Below are positions 44,075-52,597 of a stretch of 64,000 nucleotides of DNA, in pieces. This DNA is from Paenibacillus sp. FSL M7-0420 (GTDB lineage: Bacteria > Bacillota > Bacilli > Paenibacillales > Paenibacillaceae), in contig NZ_JBBOCJ010000001.1 in assembly GCF_038002345.1 (NCBI RefSeq), positions 1,984,001 through 2,048,000 of the forward strand, written 5' to 3'. The stretch's first letter is position 1; each line of letters begins with the position of its first letter. The position numbers and the translations under genes are program-made. The notes beneath the pieces were generated by a model. The model saw only the letters and a program-made list of their open reading frames with translations, searched no databases and was not told the origin of the DNA.

Positions 44075-44743
44075 ATGAAGACGGCTGTAAAGACAGTGCC
44101 CGGCGATCATGTACTGGGGTATGCCGAGCTGAAGAACGACCTGTTGTTTCACAGAATACCGCACAGCAAACGGCGTTATTATGTGGAGCAGCCGCTTGCC
44201 ATTGGCAGGGAGCAGGCACTGGCCTTCAAGGCCCGTTATGGCACGGATGTCGGAGCCATCTGCAGGGACAGGGGCATCCAGGTGAACCTCAATGAACGGC
44301 AGGGCACCATCGGGCAGATCCGCTTCCGCGCCCAGATTGAGCTGTCGGCCAAGGAACGCGTCATTACGCTGTACCGCTCCTCCATGGAGGAGCTGCGGCA
44401 ATGTGCCGGTGTGCTGCTTCCCGGCAGTTCCTTCAGCCTCAAGGAGGTTACAGACATTCATCTTGCCCATGAGCTGTTCCATGATCTGGAGTTCACGGAG
44501 CTGGGCTACACCAATAAGCGGCTGGATGACATCAGCAGCCTCTCCCTGGGGCCGCTGCGCATCTGGGCGGGCGTAACGAAGACCTCGGAGATCGCCGCGC
44601 ATGCGTTCAGCCGTTATCTGCTGGACCTGCCCTGCTTGCCGAATCTGCTGGATTACGCATATATGATTCACAGCGGGACACTGACAGCCGCCGAATTCTG
44701 GAGGCAGACGGAGGTCTGGTCAAGCGAGCTTGAGAATAGCTGA
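44075..44743 (+). CDS. HExxH-motif protein of unknown family
   Basis: This is a 222-residue protein with no signal peptide or membrane helix. A zinc-protease-type motif, LAHELFHDLEF (H-E-L-F-H), is near residue 136, with a downstream Glu-rich helix (TSEIAAHAFSRYLLDL) that could supply the third ligand. I chose ATG 44075, which has TAGGAGG 11 bases upstream, over the GTG at 44063. It begins 15 bp after the hydantoinase-like gene and ends 118 bp before the kinase gene. HExxH is only a short pattern, so hydrolase activity is inference. I do not recognise the family, and its place in a catabolic cluster is unusual. Confidence 0.7.
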   Translation: MKTAVKTVPGDHVLGYAELKNDLLFHRIPHSKRRYYVEQPLAIGREQALAFKARYGTDVGAICRDRGIQVNLNERQGTIGQIRFRAQIELSAKERVITLYRSSMEELRQCAGVLLPGSSFSLKEVTDIHLAHELFHDLEFTELGYTNKRLDDISSLSLGPLRIWAGVTKTSEIAAHAFSRYLLDLPCLPNLLDYAYMIHSGTLTAAEFWRQTEVWSSELENS

Positions 44744-44861
44744 GCCGGAATCTCCGGGCAGCTGCCTTTTGCCAGTAAATACCCATGGTGAACTCCTCTG
44801 ACTTGATACTCAAATTATGCTATCTTTGTGTAAGAAACCAGAGTCCGGGAGGCTGTTCCGC

Positions 44862-46661
44862 ATGTTATCCGGTAAAAGATTCAACCGGTCCGCTTATGTG
44901 CCGCTGCGCACGAAGTTTATCATTTTATTCTGCCTGCTGATTACCATTCCGTTCCTGATCATCGGCACTATCAGCTATAAGAAATATATTGCCGGAGTAG
45001 AACGCAGCACGGTGGAGCTGTCCAATCAGGTTGTCAGCCAGATTAATATTAATCTGGAGCATTATATTAAAGAGCTGGACCGTCTGACGCTTGCACCTCT
45101 GTATGATGAGGATATGATGCACATTCTCCGCAAGCACAGGGACCCGGAGAAGCCCGGCACCTATCTGAGCACGGATGAGACGCTGAAGATGAACCTGTTT
45201 ATCTCTTCGCTGGCTTTTGACAGGGGGGAAATCGAGAGCATTCTGGTATTCACCAATGACGGCGGCATCTTCAGCAATCTGGACCAGAGTGTAAGGAAGC
45301 GGTGGGACCGCAGCATGGCAGACTGGATGGATACCGTAGAACGGGAGGACGGGGGCCTGACCATCCTTCCGCCGCATGCCGCAGCCTATTATACAGAACG
45401 GAAGCAGGGAATTATCTCTGTGGCCAGGGTTATCCGTGAGCCGTACACCAATGCAATGCTGGGAATCGTCAAAGTGGATCTGACGGCGCGGGGCTTCGGG
45501 TCTATTGTATCAACGGTACGTTCCAGCGGGAGCGGCCTGCTGCAGATTACGGGCAAAGATCAGGTGGTCCTGTACTCGGAAGCGGACAAGCTTCCCGACT
45601 CGCGGGAGTCTTACATTACGGCTTCTGCGCAATCTTCGTACACGGGACTTAAGGTGACCTCGCTGATGCCGCGGGCGCAGCTCCGGGAGGATGCCCGTGA
45701 ATTAACCAACTCTACGCTGGTGGTGTCCATTATTGCCTTGATGGCGGCTTATGCGGCAGCTATTCTGCTGTCCAGCCGCCTGATTAAGCCGATTGCCCAT
45801 CTCCAGTCGAAGATGAGGCAGGTGAAGCGGGGGCTGTTCCTGGAACGTGCGACAGTCACCACCAGCGATGAAATCGGGCAGCTGACCGAAGGGTTCAATA
45901 CGATGATCGGCGAGATCGACCGTCTGGTCAAAGAGGTCTATGAGACCCGGCTGAAAGAGCGGGAGGCAGAGCTGCTGGCGCTGCAGAGCCAGATTCATCC
46001 GCATTTTCTGTACAATACGCTGGAGATGGTGAACATGCTGGCCCTTCAGGGCAATACCCGGGAGCTCTCTGGTGTGGTAACTAGTCTCGGCAAGCTGCTG
46101 CGTTATACCGTAGGCCACCGGGAACAGATGGTGTATGTGCTGGATGAGGTGAAATTCGTGGAAGCGTACCTGCGCATTCAGGGCATGCGCCTGGGGGACA
46201 AGCTGCAAGCTGTAATTCACATTGATTCTTCCTTCGATTACTGTATGGTGCCGAAGCTGATTCTGCAGCCGTTGATCGAGAATGTCATTGAACATGCGAT
46301 GGGACCGGATACGCTGCATCTTACCTTGGCCGCTTCTGTGGACGAAGAGGATCTGGTCCTGTCGGTCAAGGATGACGGCCTTGGCATCGACGGCGCACGG
46401 ATGCTGGAGCTTGAAGAACAGCTATATGGCCGTCAGCCCCGGGCCGCAGCCGATGCGGAGCAGGGAGGATTTGGCCGGATACTCAAGGGGTTCGCGCTGC
46501 GCAATGTCCATCAGCGGCTGCGGCTGCTCTATGGAGAGCCTTACGGCCTGACACTGGATAACACGGCAGAGCGCGGTGTAACGGTCTCGCTGCGGCTGCC
46601 TATGAACTGGGAAGCGATGAACAATACCGGCCCTGACGGGGACAGACAGGAGGAGGCATAA
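44862..46661 (+). CDS. YesM-type sensor histidine kinase
   Basis: This is a 599-residue kinase with TM1 at about 19-40, an extracellular sensor to about 285, TM2 at about 290-310, then HAMP, QIHPHFLYNT with H381, and the ATPase with IENVIEHAMG, DDGLGI and FALRNVHQRL. The start is ATG 44862, with GGGAGG nine bases upstream; the upstream in-frame ATG at 44817 lacks a ribosome site. It follows the HExxH gene after 118 bp. The binding-protein gene starts 3 bp after its stop, so kinase and binding protein are translationally linked. Its regulator is probably the one at 38356, as no other is adjacent. Confidence 0.9.
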   Translation: MLSGKRFNRSAYVPLRTKFIILFCLLITIPFLIIGTISYKKYIAGVERSTVELSNQVVSQININLEHYIKELDRLTLAPLYDEDMMHILRKHRDPEKPGTYLSTDETLKMNLFISSLAFDRGEIESILVFTNDGGIFSNLDQSVRKRWDRSMADWMDTVEREDGGLTILPPHAAAYYTERKQGIISVARVIREPYTNAMLGIVKVDLTARGFGSIVSTVRSSGSGLLQITGKDQVVLYSEADKLPDSRESYITASAQSSYTGLKVTSLMPRAQLREDARELTNSTLVVSIIALMAAYAAAILLSSRLIKPIAHLQSKMRQVKRGLFLERATVTTSDEIGQLTEGFNTMIGEIDRLVKEVYETRLKEREAELLALQSQIHPHFLYNTLEMVNMLALQGNTRELSGVVTSLGKLLRYTVGHREQMVYVLDEVKFVEAYLRIQGMRLGDKLQAVIHIDSSFDYCMVPKLILQPLIENVIEHAMGPDTLHLTLAASVDEEDLVLSVKDDGLGIDGARMLELEEQLYGRQPRAAADAEQGGFGRILKGFALRNVHQRLRLLYGEPYGLTLDNTAERGVTVSLRLPMNWEAMNNTGPDGDRQEEA

Positions 46662-46663
46662 GG

Positions 46664-47977
46664 ATGCGGACAAGGCTGCTAGGTCTGATTGCTGCAGTGC
46701 TGCTGGCTACAGGGTGCTCCTCAGGTGCAGGGAGCGGAGCGGCTGACGGGAAAGCGGGGGATGGAGAAGGAGGGACGGTGACGGCTGCTGTGCAGGAGCC
46801 TGTGAAGCTGAAGTTCAGCATCTGGGGCAATGATGCGCAGAAGGCGATGGTCCAGGAGCTGGTGGATGAATTTGAACAGCTTCATTCCGGGATAGAGGTG
46901 GAGATCATGACGATTCCTTTTGCTGACTACCAGCAAAAGCTGTCGATTATGATGGCCTCCCGTACCGCGCCGGATGCCGGCTGGCTGGCGGAGCGGATGA
47001 TTCCGCAGCTCCTGGAATCGGGCCAGCTGGTGGATATTGCAGCGGAGGTGAAGGAAGACGCCGGATATCAGTATGAGGATATCTATCCTTCTACGCTCGA
47101 CATCTTCAAGCGTGGAGACCAGTTATACGGCATCCCGTTCTCCACGCCCCCGGTGCTGATCTATTACAATAAGGATCTGTTCCTGAAGAACGGCCTGAAG
47201 ACGCCAACGGAGCTGTACGAGGAAGGGAAATGGAATTATGAGGAGTTCCTCAAGGCGGCGCGAAGCCTCACCGACCCGCAGCGCGGCATCTACGGCGTGA
47301 AGCTGGTCCGCGACTGGAACAATTGGTCGGATGCGCTGCTGCCGCTGCTCTGGTCGCATGGTGCAGAGCTGTTCGACAGCAGCGGAGCATCGTTTGCGCT
47401 GAATTCCCCCGCAGGGAAGGAAGCGCTGCAGCTCTATAGCGATATGATGTTCAAGAACAAGGTTCACCCGCTGCCCGGGGATGAGATTGCCTTCGACAGC
47501 GGCCGGCTTGGCATGTATACGGACCGTTACAGCTATACGTCGAAGGCCCGCGCAGTTACCGATTTCGCCTGGGACATCGCTCCGATGCCGTCAGGCATTA
47601 AGGGGACAGGGACTTCCCTCGGCTATGCGGGAGTGTCTGTCTTCGAGACCAGTCATCCGGCAGAGGCTGCAGAATTCCTCAAGTTCATCACCAATGCTGA
47701 GTCGATGAGCATCACCGCGCAATATTTCGTCCCGTCACGCAAGTCTGTTCTGGAATCCGATGTCTTCCTGCGGGCAGCCTCCGAGCCTTCACCGGAGAGC
47801 ATTCAGCGGGCGGTTCTCGATCAGATCGCCACGGCGCGGATCGCGCCCGGGCATAAGAACTGGCAGCAGATAGATACGAAGATCCAGCTGTTAATGGACG
47901 GTCTCTACACGCAAACGTCCACCGTTGACGAGTTGCTCGGGCAAATGGAGCTTGAAGTTACCCCGCTTATGAAATAA
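46664..47977 (+). CDS. Extracellular sugar-binding-type lipoprotein, no permease partners
   Basis: This is a 437-residue lipoprotein with lipobox LLATGC (Cys about 18), a Gly/Ala/Asp linker and a family-1 solute-binding fold (KLKFSIWGNDAQKAMVQELVDEF, YGIPFSTPPVLIYYNKDLFLKNG). AGGAGGAGGC precedes the ATG. It lies immediately after the YesM-type kinase, and the permease genes expected for a CUT1 importer are missing on both sides. It may feed permeases elsewhere or act as the ligand-binding partner of the kinase. A hairpin overlaps its last codons and ends the cluster. Confidence 0.85.
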   Translation: MRTRLLGLIAAVLLATGCSSGAGSGAADGKAGDGEGGTVTAAVQEPVKLKFSIWGNDAQKAMVQELVDEFEQLHSGIEVEIMTIPFADYQQKLSIMMASRTAPDAGWLAERMIPQLLESGQLVDIAAEVKEDAGYQYEDIYPSTLDIFKRGDQLYGIPFSTPPVLIYYNKDLFLKNGLKTPTELYEEGKWNYEEFLKAARSLTDPQRGIYGVKLVRDWNNWSDALLPLLWSHGAELFDSSGASFALNSPAGKEALQLYSDMMFKNKVHPLPGDEIAFDSGRLGMYTDRYSYTSKARAVTDFAWDIAPMPSGIKGTGTSLGYAGVSVFETSHPAEAAEFLKFITNAESMSITAQYFVPSRKSVLESDVFLRAASEPSPESIQRAVLDQIATARIAPGHKNWQQIDTKIQLLMDGLYTQTSTVDELLGQMELEVTPLMK

Positions 47978-47990
47978 GCGGGGTGTTCCT
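47960..47990 (+). terminator. Terminator overlapping the binding-protein stop codon
   Basis: ACCCCGCTTAT and ATAAGCGGGGT form an 11-bp stem around GAA, with the stop codon in the second arm. GTTCCTCTG follows; the T run is short. Confidence 0.6.
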
Positions 47991-48065
47991 CTGTGCTGGT
48001 GCTTGTAACTATTCGCTGAGCCATCCCCTGCTGTTTTGGAGGTGGAGGCGGCAGCGCAATTACAA

Positions 48066-48247
48066 TTCCTGCACATAATGCAACATTGCCTCTCATTAAG
48101 GATCCATAATCAGAAAATGTTGCACAAAAAGCAGGAATACTCCGCACTTAAGTAACTTCACGTTAAGATTCCTGCATTTCCTGCAACAATTCTCCCGCAT
48201 ACCCCAGTATCTAGATAGCTAAGTTGCAATATCTGCAACATTATTAA
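48066..48247 (+). repeat. Dispersed repeat B, copy 1
   Basis: About 180 bp, beginning with TCCTGCACATAATGCAACATT and ending near AGTTGCAATATCTGCAACATT. A second copy in the same orientation lies at 52090-52271. Internal TGCAACATT/AATGTTGCA pairs could fold. The rest of the gap 47985-48357 shows no gene. Confidence 0.7.
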
Positions 48248-48357
48248 GGCTGCTAGCCTGTCAAACCGCTACAATCCCCGCCAAATTGCATACTGTAGAT
48301 TTACTCATGAAGCTTACCTATGCTCAGAGCGGTTCACCCAAGACTAGTCATCAGCAC

Positions 48358-49023
48358 TTACTGATACAAATCAGGCAATCCCTGCACAGGCTCATAATAA
48401 CAAATGTATCTGTTTTGTATGACCGGGCGCAGCAGTCCTTTATGGACCAGCTCCTGAAGCTGTTTGCGTGCTGTCCTAAAGCTCATATTGTACTGGAGCA
48501 TCAGATCTTTGGGCCGTAACCCCTTTTTTTGACTCAAGGAGAGTCTGACAATCTCTCTTTCCCTCGGTGAAAGTGAGGGTCCTGTCGGAACACGGAGCAA
48601 AGAAGGGGAAATGACCATTTGCAGCAGCATGCGGCAGATTTCCGGACGATTCTGCACATCATCGAAGGAGAAATGTATAATCCTCCAGCCCAGTCCGTTC
48701 AGATAATTCTCCCGATTCAGCGAGTAGCTGAACCTTTCACGGTCCATATCCTTCACATGGCTCTGGTAACCGTCACATTCCAGGCCGAATTTTCCGTACG
48801 ACGGAAGAAAAGCAACATCCAGAAATTGCGATTTACGGTTCCAGTCGTAGACCTCATACTCCGGATGCAGATCATCCAGATTGCCAAACAGCGGCCACCA
48901 GACATTACGCAGAAGCAGCTTCTCTGCATACTGATGCCCCCGTGACAGCCGGCCTCTGCGCTCTCCTGTTCTGATCGACAAATGATGGTCCAAGAGCAGC
49001 TGATGCGCTTTTTCAAAATCCAT
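48358..49023 (-). CDS. DUF559-like nuclease fold with C-terminal helix-turn-helix
   Basis: This 221-residue protein has a PD-(D/E)XK-like core. Asp is in QFLDVAFLPS, then Glu and Asp in KFGLECDGYQSH, an Arg/Asn-rich helix, and LGWRIIHFSFDDV follows, as in DUF559/Vsr-like nucleases. Residues from about 155 form a winged helix (LSPREREIVRLSLSQKKG, MSFRTARKQLQELVHKGLL). The pairing of nuclease fold and DNA-binding domain suggests a DNA-processing or regulatory role, but the E-C-D-G spacing departs from active enzymes I know, so activity is uncertain. I chose ATG 49023, with GGAGGG seven bases upstream, from several starts up to TTG 49053. A terminator lies in its leader. Confidence 0.7.
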   Translation of the reverse strand: MDFEKAHQLLLDHHLSIRTGERRGRLSRGHQYAEKLLLRNVWWPLFGNLDDLHPEYEVYDWNRKSQFLDVAFLPSYGKFGLECDGYQSHVKDMDRERFSYSLNRENYLNGLGWRIIHFSFDDVQNRPEICRMLLQMVISPSLLRVPTGPSLSPREREIVRLSLSQKKGLRPKDLMLQYNMSFRTARKQLQELVHKGLLRPVIQNRYICYYEPVQGLPDLYQ

Positions 49024-49051
49024 TTCCATTCCCTCCATCTCTCCTTTACGC

Positions 49052-49096
49052 AAAAAAAAGAACGCCCCTCTGCCAGCGATGGCTTGGGACGTTCTT
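49052..49096 (-). terminator. Terminator hairpin in the leader of the nuclease/HTH gene
   Basis: On the minus strand AAGAACGTCCC pairs with GGGGCGTTCTT, with an inner GCCA/TGGC stem, followed by a T run (TTCTTTTTTTTT). It lies between the promoter (49108-49137) and the ribosome site, with no coding sequence between. Confidence 0.75.
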
Positions 49097-49107
49097 CGTC
49101 TGAGCTA

Positions 49108-49137
49108 ATTATACGCCAGCACACGGGCGAGCGGCAA
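49108..49137 (-). promoter_or_regulatory. SigA-type promoter of the nuclease/HTH gene
   Basis: On the minus strand TTGCCG and TATAAT are 18 bp apart. The transcript would start at about 49101 and enter the terminator hairpin within a few bases. Confidence 0.6.
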
Positions 49138-49292
49138 TAAATGGTTTATCGATGTCCGTACATTAACCATTTGTATGTAATCTATAGCAGCCGCCAAGAG
49201 GATATTTCCTCCCAGATCGTTTATACTGAGTTTACATACATAACGTAATTTAGTATCTGCACAAGCAAGTGTAGAGATGGAGGTTTGTCCGA

Positions 49293-51284
49293 TTGGAATT
49301 ATTTGAGTATATTTTGTTGATGCTGGCAGCCGTGTCGCTGTCAAATCTGGTGAACCGGTTCATCCCCTCGCTCTCCGTGCCGATCATTCAGATTGCACTG
49401 GGGATGGCCTTGACCTGGCTGCCCCTGCATTTCGAGCTGGAGCTGAACCCGGAGCTGTTCCTGCTGTTATTCATTGCTCCCTTGCTGTTCAATGACGGCA
49501 GGCTTGCCGATAAAGTGGCCTTATGGAAGCTGAAAAAGCCGATTTTGCTGTTGGCGTTGGGACTGGTTTTTCTAACGGTAGGGGTGCTGGGCTATTTCCT
49601 GCACTGGCTGCTACCGGTACTGCCTCTGGCGGCTGCGTTTGCGCTGGCGGCGGCACTGGCCCCTACGGATGCGATCGCTGTAGGCGCACTGGAGCAAAAG
49701 GTGAAAATTCCCCATCAGACGATGCAAATTCTCGAAGGAGAATCTTTGATTAACGACGCATCGGGTCTGGTATCCTTTCAATTTGCAGTCGCAGCTATGG
49801 TCACAGGCGCATTCTCTTTCAAAACGGCCAGTCTGAGCTTTATCTCCATTTCTCTTGGCGGTGTGGTGCTGGGTCTTGTGCTGACATTCATTAAATACGG
49901 GATCGTCCGCTGGCTGCGCAGGCTAGGGATGGAGAATGTGACGCTACATATGCTGATTGAGATCCTGACGCCGTTTGCTATTTTTATGGCCGCCGAGGAA
50001 TTGGGGGTCAATGGAATTCTGGCGGTTGTGAGCGCCGGGATTGCCCATTCCTTCGGATATAAGCAGATGAATCCTGAGGTAGCCAAGCTGAATATCGTAT
50101 CCAAAAGCACCTGGTCCGTCATTATCTTCGTCCTGAACGGACTGGTCTTCCTGCTGCTGGGCACCCAATTGCCGGAGATCATACAAACGGTCTGGAACAA
50201 CCCGGAAATAGGGAATGTCCAGGTTATCCTGTATACCCTCCTCTTAACCGCTGCTGTCCTCGGTCTGAGGCTGATCTGGATGCTGGTTATGGATATCCCC
50301 GAAGGGGAGGAGCCGCGCGGACCCTGGAAGCTGGAGTTCAAGAAGGCACTGATTCTCACACTGTCAGGAGTGCGCGGTACGATTACCCTGGCGAGTACGA
50401 TGTCACTGCCGTTTTTCCTGGATGACGGCTCTTACTTTCCGGCGAGGGACCTGATTATTTTCCTGGCGGCGGGTGTCATTCTGTGGACCCTGCTGGCGTC
50501 TAACTTTCTGCTGCCGCTGCTGCTTGGCTCAGATCATGAAGCGGAGCATAGCGCCGAGGAAGCCCAGGCCCGGATCGAAATTCTGCGCAGCGTGGTTGCG
50601 GGGCTAAATGAGCAGGCTACAGACCAGTCCCGCCTGGCTTTGAACCATCTAACCGGCATCTATAACACACGAATCCGCATGCTGAAGAAGAATGAAGAGG
50701 CCGAGGAAATGGAACGAAAGCTTGGAGTGAAGGCGCTCAAGTGGCAGAGGGAATACACGATGCTTGCGCTTAAGCAGCACGAGGTGAACCCGTATACGGC
50801 ATACCGTTATCTGAACCGGCTGAACCGGCAGTTGTTCATCTACACCCGTGATCCGCAGTACAAGAATGATCTGATTCCGTTCAAAAGCTGGGAAGAAATC
50901 ACCGGTGTCATCCAGCAGGTCCGCTTAAGCGCGCAGGAGCGGCGTGAGGAATCGAACCGGCTGCAATCCGGGATTTTCGCTTACGTTCTTGAGAAGCTGA
51001 GAGAGCTGCAAAATACGGGGGAGATGGAGCCTGAAGTGATCAGCGCCCTGATTCTGCGCTATGAGCGGGGAAGAATGCGGTTAACCCGTCCGGAGTCCAT
51101 CTCTGCTACGAAGCGGGAGTTCGAAGAGTCGCTGCATGAGCTGTCCCGCGCGGGCATTCAGCTAGAGCGTGATAACATTCAACTTATGTTCGAAGCCGGA
51201 CGGATCTCTAGAGCTAGCATGAAGGAAATGAAACGTGATATCCTGTTCATGGAACATGATTTGCGGGAAGAGATGGGCTATTGA
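49293..51284 (+). CDS. Na+/H+ antiporter, CPA1 (NhaP-like)
   Basis: This is a 663-residue protein with 12 or so helices over residues 1-415. CPA1 signatures include FIAPLLFNDGR, ALAPTDAIAVGAL, LEGESLINDASG and LSGVRGTITLASTMSLP. The cytoplasmic tail (about 420-663) is long, charged and helical. The family exchanges Na+ (or K+) for H+ at the cell membrane and helps with pH and salt balance. The start is TTG 49293, with ATGGAGGTT nine bases upstream. It is followed 52 bp later by a CueP-like exported protein. A decayed piece of a related tail occurs at 52302-52364. Confidence 0.92.
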   Translation: MELFEYILLMLAAVSLSNLVNRFIPSLSVPIIQIALGMALTWLPLHFELELNPELFLLLFIAPLLFNDGRLADKVALWKLKKPILLLALGLVFLTVGVLGYFLHWLLPVLPLAAAFALAAALAPTDAIAVGALEQKVKIPHQTMQILEGESLINDASGLVSFQFAVAAMVTGAFSFKTASLSFISISLGGVVLGLVLTFIKYGIVRWLRRLGMENVTLHMLIEILTPFAIFMAAEELGVNGILAVVSAGIAHSFGYKQMNPEVAKLNIVSKSTWSVIIFVLNGLVFLLLGTQLPEIIQTVWNNPEIGNVQVILYTLLLTAAVLGLRLIWMLVMDIPEGEEPRGPWKLEFKKALILTLSGVRGTITLASTMSLPFFLDDGSYFPARDLIIFLAAGVILWTLLASNFLLPLLLGSDHEAEHSAEEAQARIEILRSVVAGLNEQATDQSRLALNHLTGIYNTRIRMLKKNEEAEEMERKLGVKALKWQREYTMLALKQHEVNPYTAYRYLNRLNRQLFIYTRDPQYKNDLIPFKSWEEITGVIQQVRLSAQERREESNRLQSGIFAYVLEKLRELQNTGEMEPEVISALILRYERGRMRLTRPESISATKREFEESLHELSRAGIQLERDNIQLMFEAGRISRASMKEMKRDILFMEHDLREEMGY

Positions 51285-51336
51285 GCCCTATTCTATATGA
51301 AGCATTACATTCCATAAGGAGATGAATATTCGGAGT

Positions 51337-51918
51337 ATGAGAAAACAAATCGTGGCGGGTACCTGTGCAGTCATTGCGGCAGTCGGAATCTTTTGGTATG
51401 CAGGAAACGAGGGGCGTAAGACGGCTGATCACCGGGAAGTAGCGGTCAGCACCCAGCCGGACACTCAGGCAGCATCCAGTCAAAATATCAAGCAAATGGT
51501 GGCAGATTACAGCTCGCGCACCTTGACGGCAGATTCCGCTTCGATTACCTCCACACAGCTAATCGTGGACAGCGGAGGTCCAAACGAAGCAGCTTATGAG
51601 CTTCCGGAGGATGAATTCTTCCTGTCGGTTGCTCCATATGTGCAAAATACGCATCCCTGCGCAACGCACAGCCTGACGGGCTGCCAGGGGGAGCTGACGG
51701 ACCAGGAATTTGACGTATACATCGAAGACGCCGAAGGCAAGGAAGTGATGAACAAGTCCGTGAAATCCCAGTCCAACGGCTTCATCGACCTCTGGCTCCC
51801 GCGCGACCGGAAGTACCGGATGACAATCTCCCAAGAGGGCAGAACGGCCCAGTCCGAGATTTCTACCTTTGAGAGCGATGATACTTGCCTGACTACTATG
51901 CAATTAACAGCTAATTAG
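51337..51918 (+). CDS. CueP-like exported metal-binding protein
   Basis: This is a protein of about 193 residues with an N-terminal signal sequence (RKQIVAGTCAVIAAVGIFWYAG). It carries the CueP block THPCATHSLTGCQGEL with two Cys and a His, then NGFIDLWLPRDRKYRMTIS and a final DTCLTTMQL Cys. CueP binds copper outside the cytoplasm in Salmonella, and homologues are found in Gram-positive bacteria. The start is uncertain. ATG 51322 is directly joined to AAGGAG, while ATG 51337 is 15 bases away and gives a normal signal peptide; I list the latter. It may be co-transcribed with the NhaP-like gene. Confidence 0.82.
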   Translation: MRKQIVAGTCAVIAAVGIFWYAGNEGRKTADHREVAVSTQPDTQAASSQNIKQMVADYSSRTLTADSASITSTQLIVDSGGPNEAAYELPEDEFFLSVAPYVQNTHPCATHSLTGCQGELTDQEFDVYIEDAEGKEVMNKSVKSQSNGFIDLWLPRDRKYRMTISQEGRTAQSEISTFESDDTCLTTMQLTAN

Positions 51919-52089
51919 TGCACATTTAGTTATCCTATATAGACTGTGATATAAGGAGAAGATAGTAGTAAATAAAATAAAAATCACATGGATTGTACTT
52001 TGCGGCAGGCACCCTGCATATGCAGGAGTACCCCCTTTGCCCGCCAATCTAAGAGAGGGTGAAGGTTGTCTCACGCTGAAGCTTGGAAA
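51919..52089. other. Non-coding gap after the CueP-like gene, left part
   Basis: No gene or strong hairpin was seen here. The whole gap 51919-52597 also contains dispersed repeat B copy 2, a gene relic and a terminator, listed separately. Confidence 0.5.
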
Positions 52090-52271
52090 TCCTGCACATA
52101 TTGCAACATTCTACTCATTAAAAGAGCCGTAATCCGGAAATGTTGTACAAAAGTCAATATTTCACCCTCATCCAAGCGGCTGTGCAAGTAGATTCTTGCA
52201 TTTCCTGCAACATTTCTCCCGTACCCCCAAGTCTCTATGAACCAAAGTTGCAAAATCTGCAATATTACGGG
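52090..52271 (+). repeat. Dispersed repeat B, copy 2
   Basis: Same order of blocks as 48066-48247: TCCTGCACATATTGCAACATT, ACTCATTA, GGAAATGTTGTACAAAA, TTGCATTTCCTGCAACATT, TCTCCCGTACCCC and AAAGTTGCAAAATCTGCAAT. It has the same orientation and about the same length. Confidence 0.7.
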
Positions 52272-52301
52272 TATGCCTTGACCCTTTGGAAGCAGCGGAG
52301 G

Positions 52302-52364
52302 ATGAAACCGTACATGGTCTACCGTTATTTGCAGCGGCTGACCATGCAGCTTACTGCAAATTAA
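52302..52364 (+). pseudogene. Relic of an NhaP-type C-terminal tail
   Basis: Twenty codons read MKPYMVYRYLQRLTMQLTAN and end in a stop. The NhaP-like protein has VNPYTAYRYLNRLNRQL in its tail, and DNA similarity extends over this block (CCGTA, TACCGTTAT, CGGCTGA). The gene body is missing. The relic sits right after repeat B copy 2. The match is short, so chance cannot be excluded. Confidence 0.4.
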
Positions 52365-52405
52365 GCTGAATCCACTTGTGAGCCCAGGGACGCGTGCCTG
52401 AAATG

Positions 52406-52452
52406 AAAAATCCGGAAGAACTTCCATACAGGGGAGCCTTCCGGATTTTTTT
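52406..52452 (+). terminator. Strong hairpin terminator
   Basis: AAAAATCCGGAAG and CTTCCGGATTTTT form a 13-bp stem with flanking A and T runs, so it can work on both strands. No gene ends nearby other than the CueP-like gene 490 bp upstream. Confidence 0.7.
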
Positions 52453-52597
52453 ATACATTAATTCAAATACTAATACTGTCCGAAGTCCTGAAAATCATAG
52501 TTGATAGCGTTGTTAACGTTCCATTCACACTACTCTGATAATCTCTATAAGTGTTAGGCGGAGGAAAATTATATATAAGATGATGCGGAGGGTAATC

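Noticed and set aside
52140-52364. 74-codon open frame as an intact gene
   Set aside because: It starts inside repeat B copy 2, and only its last 20 codons resemble a protein, so only that part is kept as a relic.
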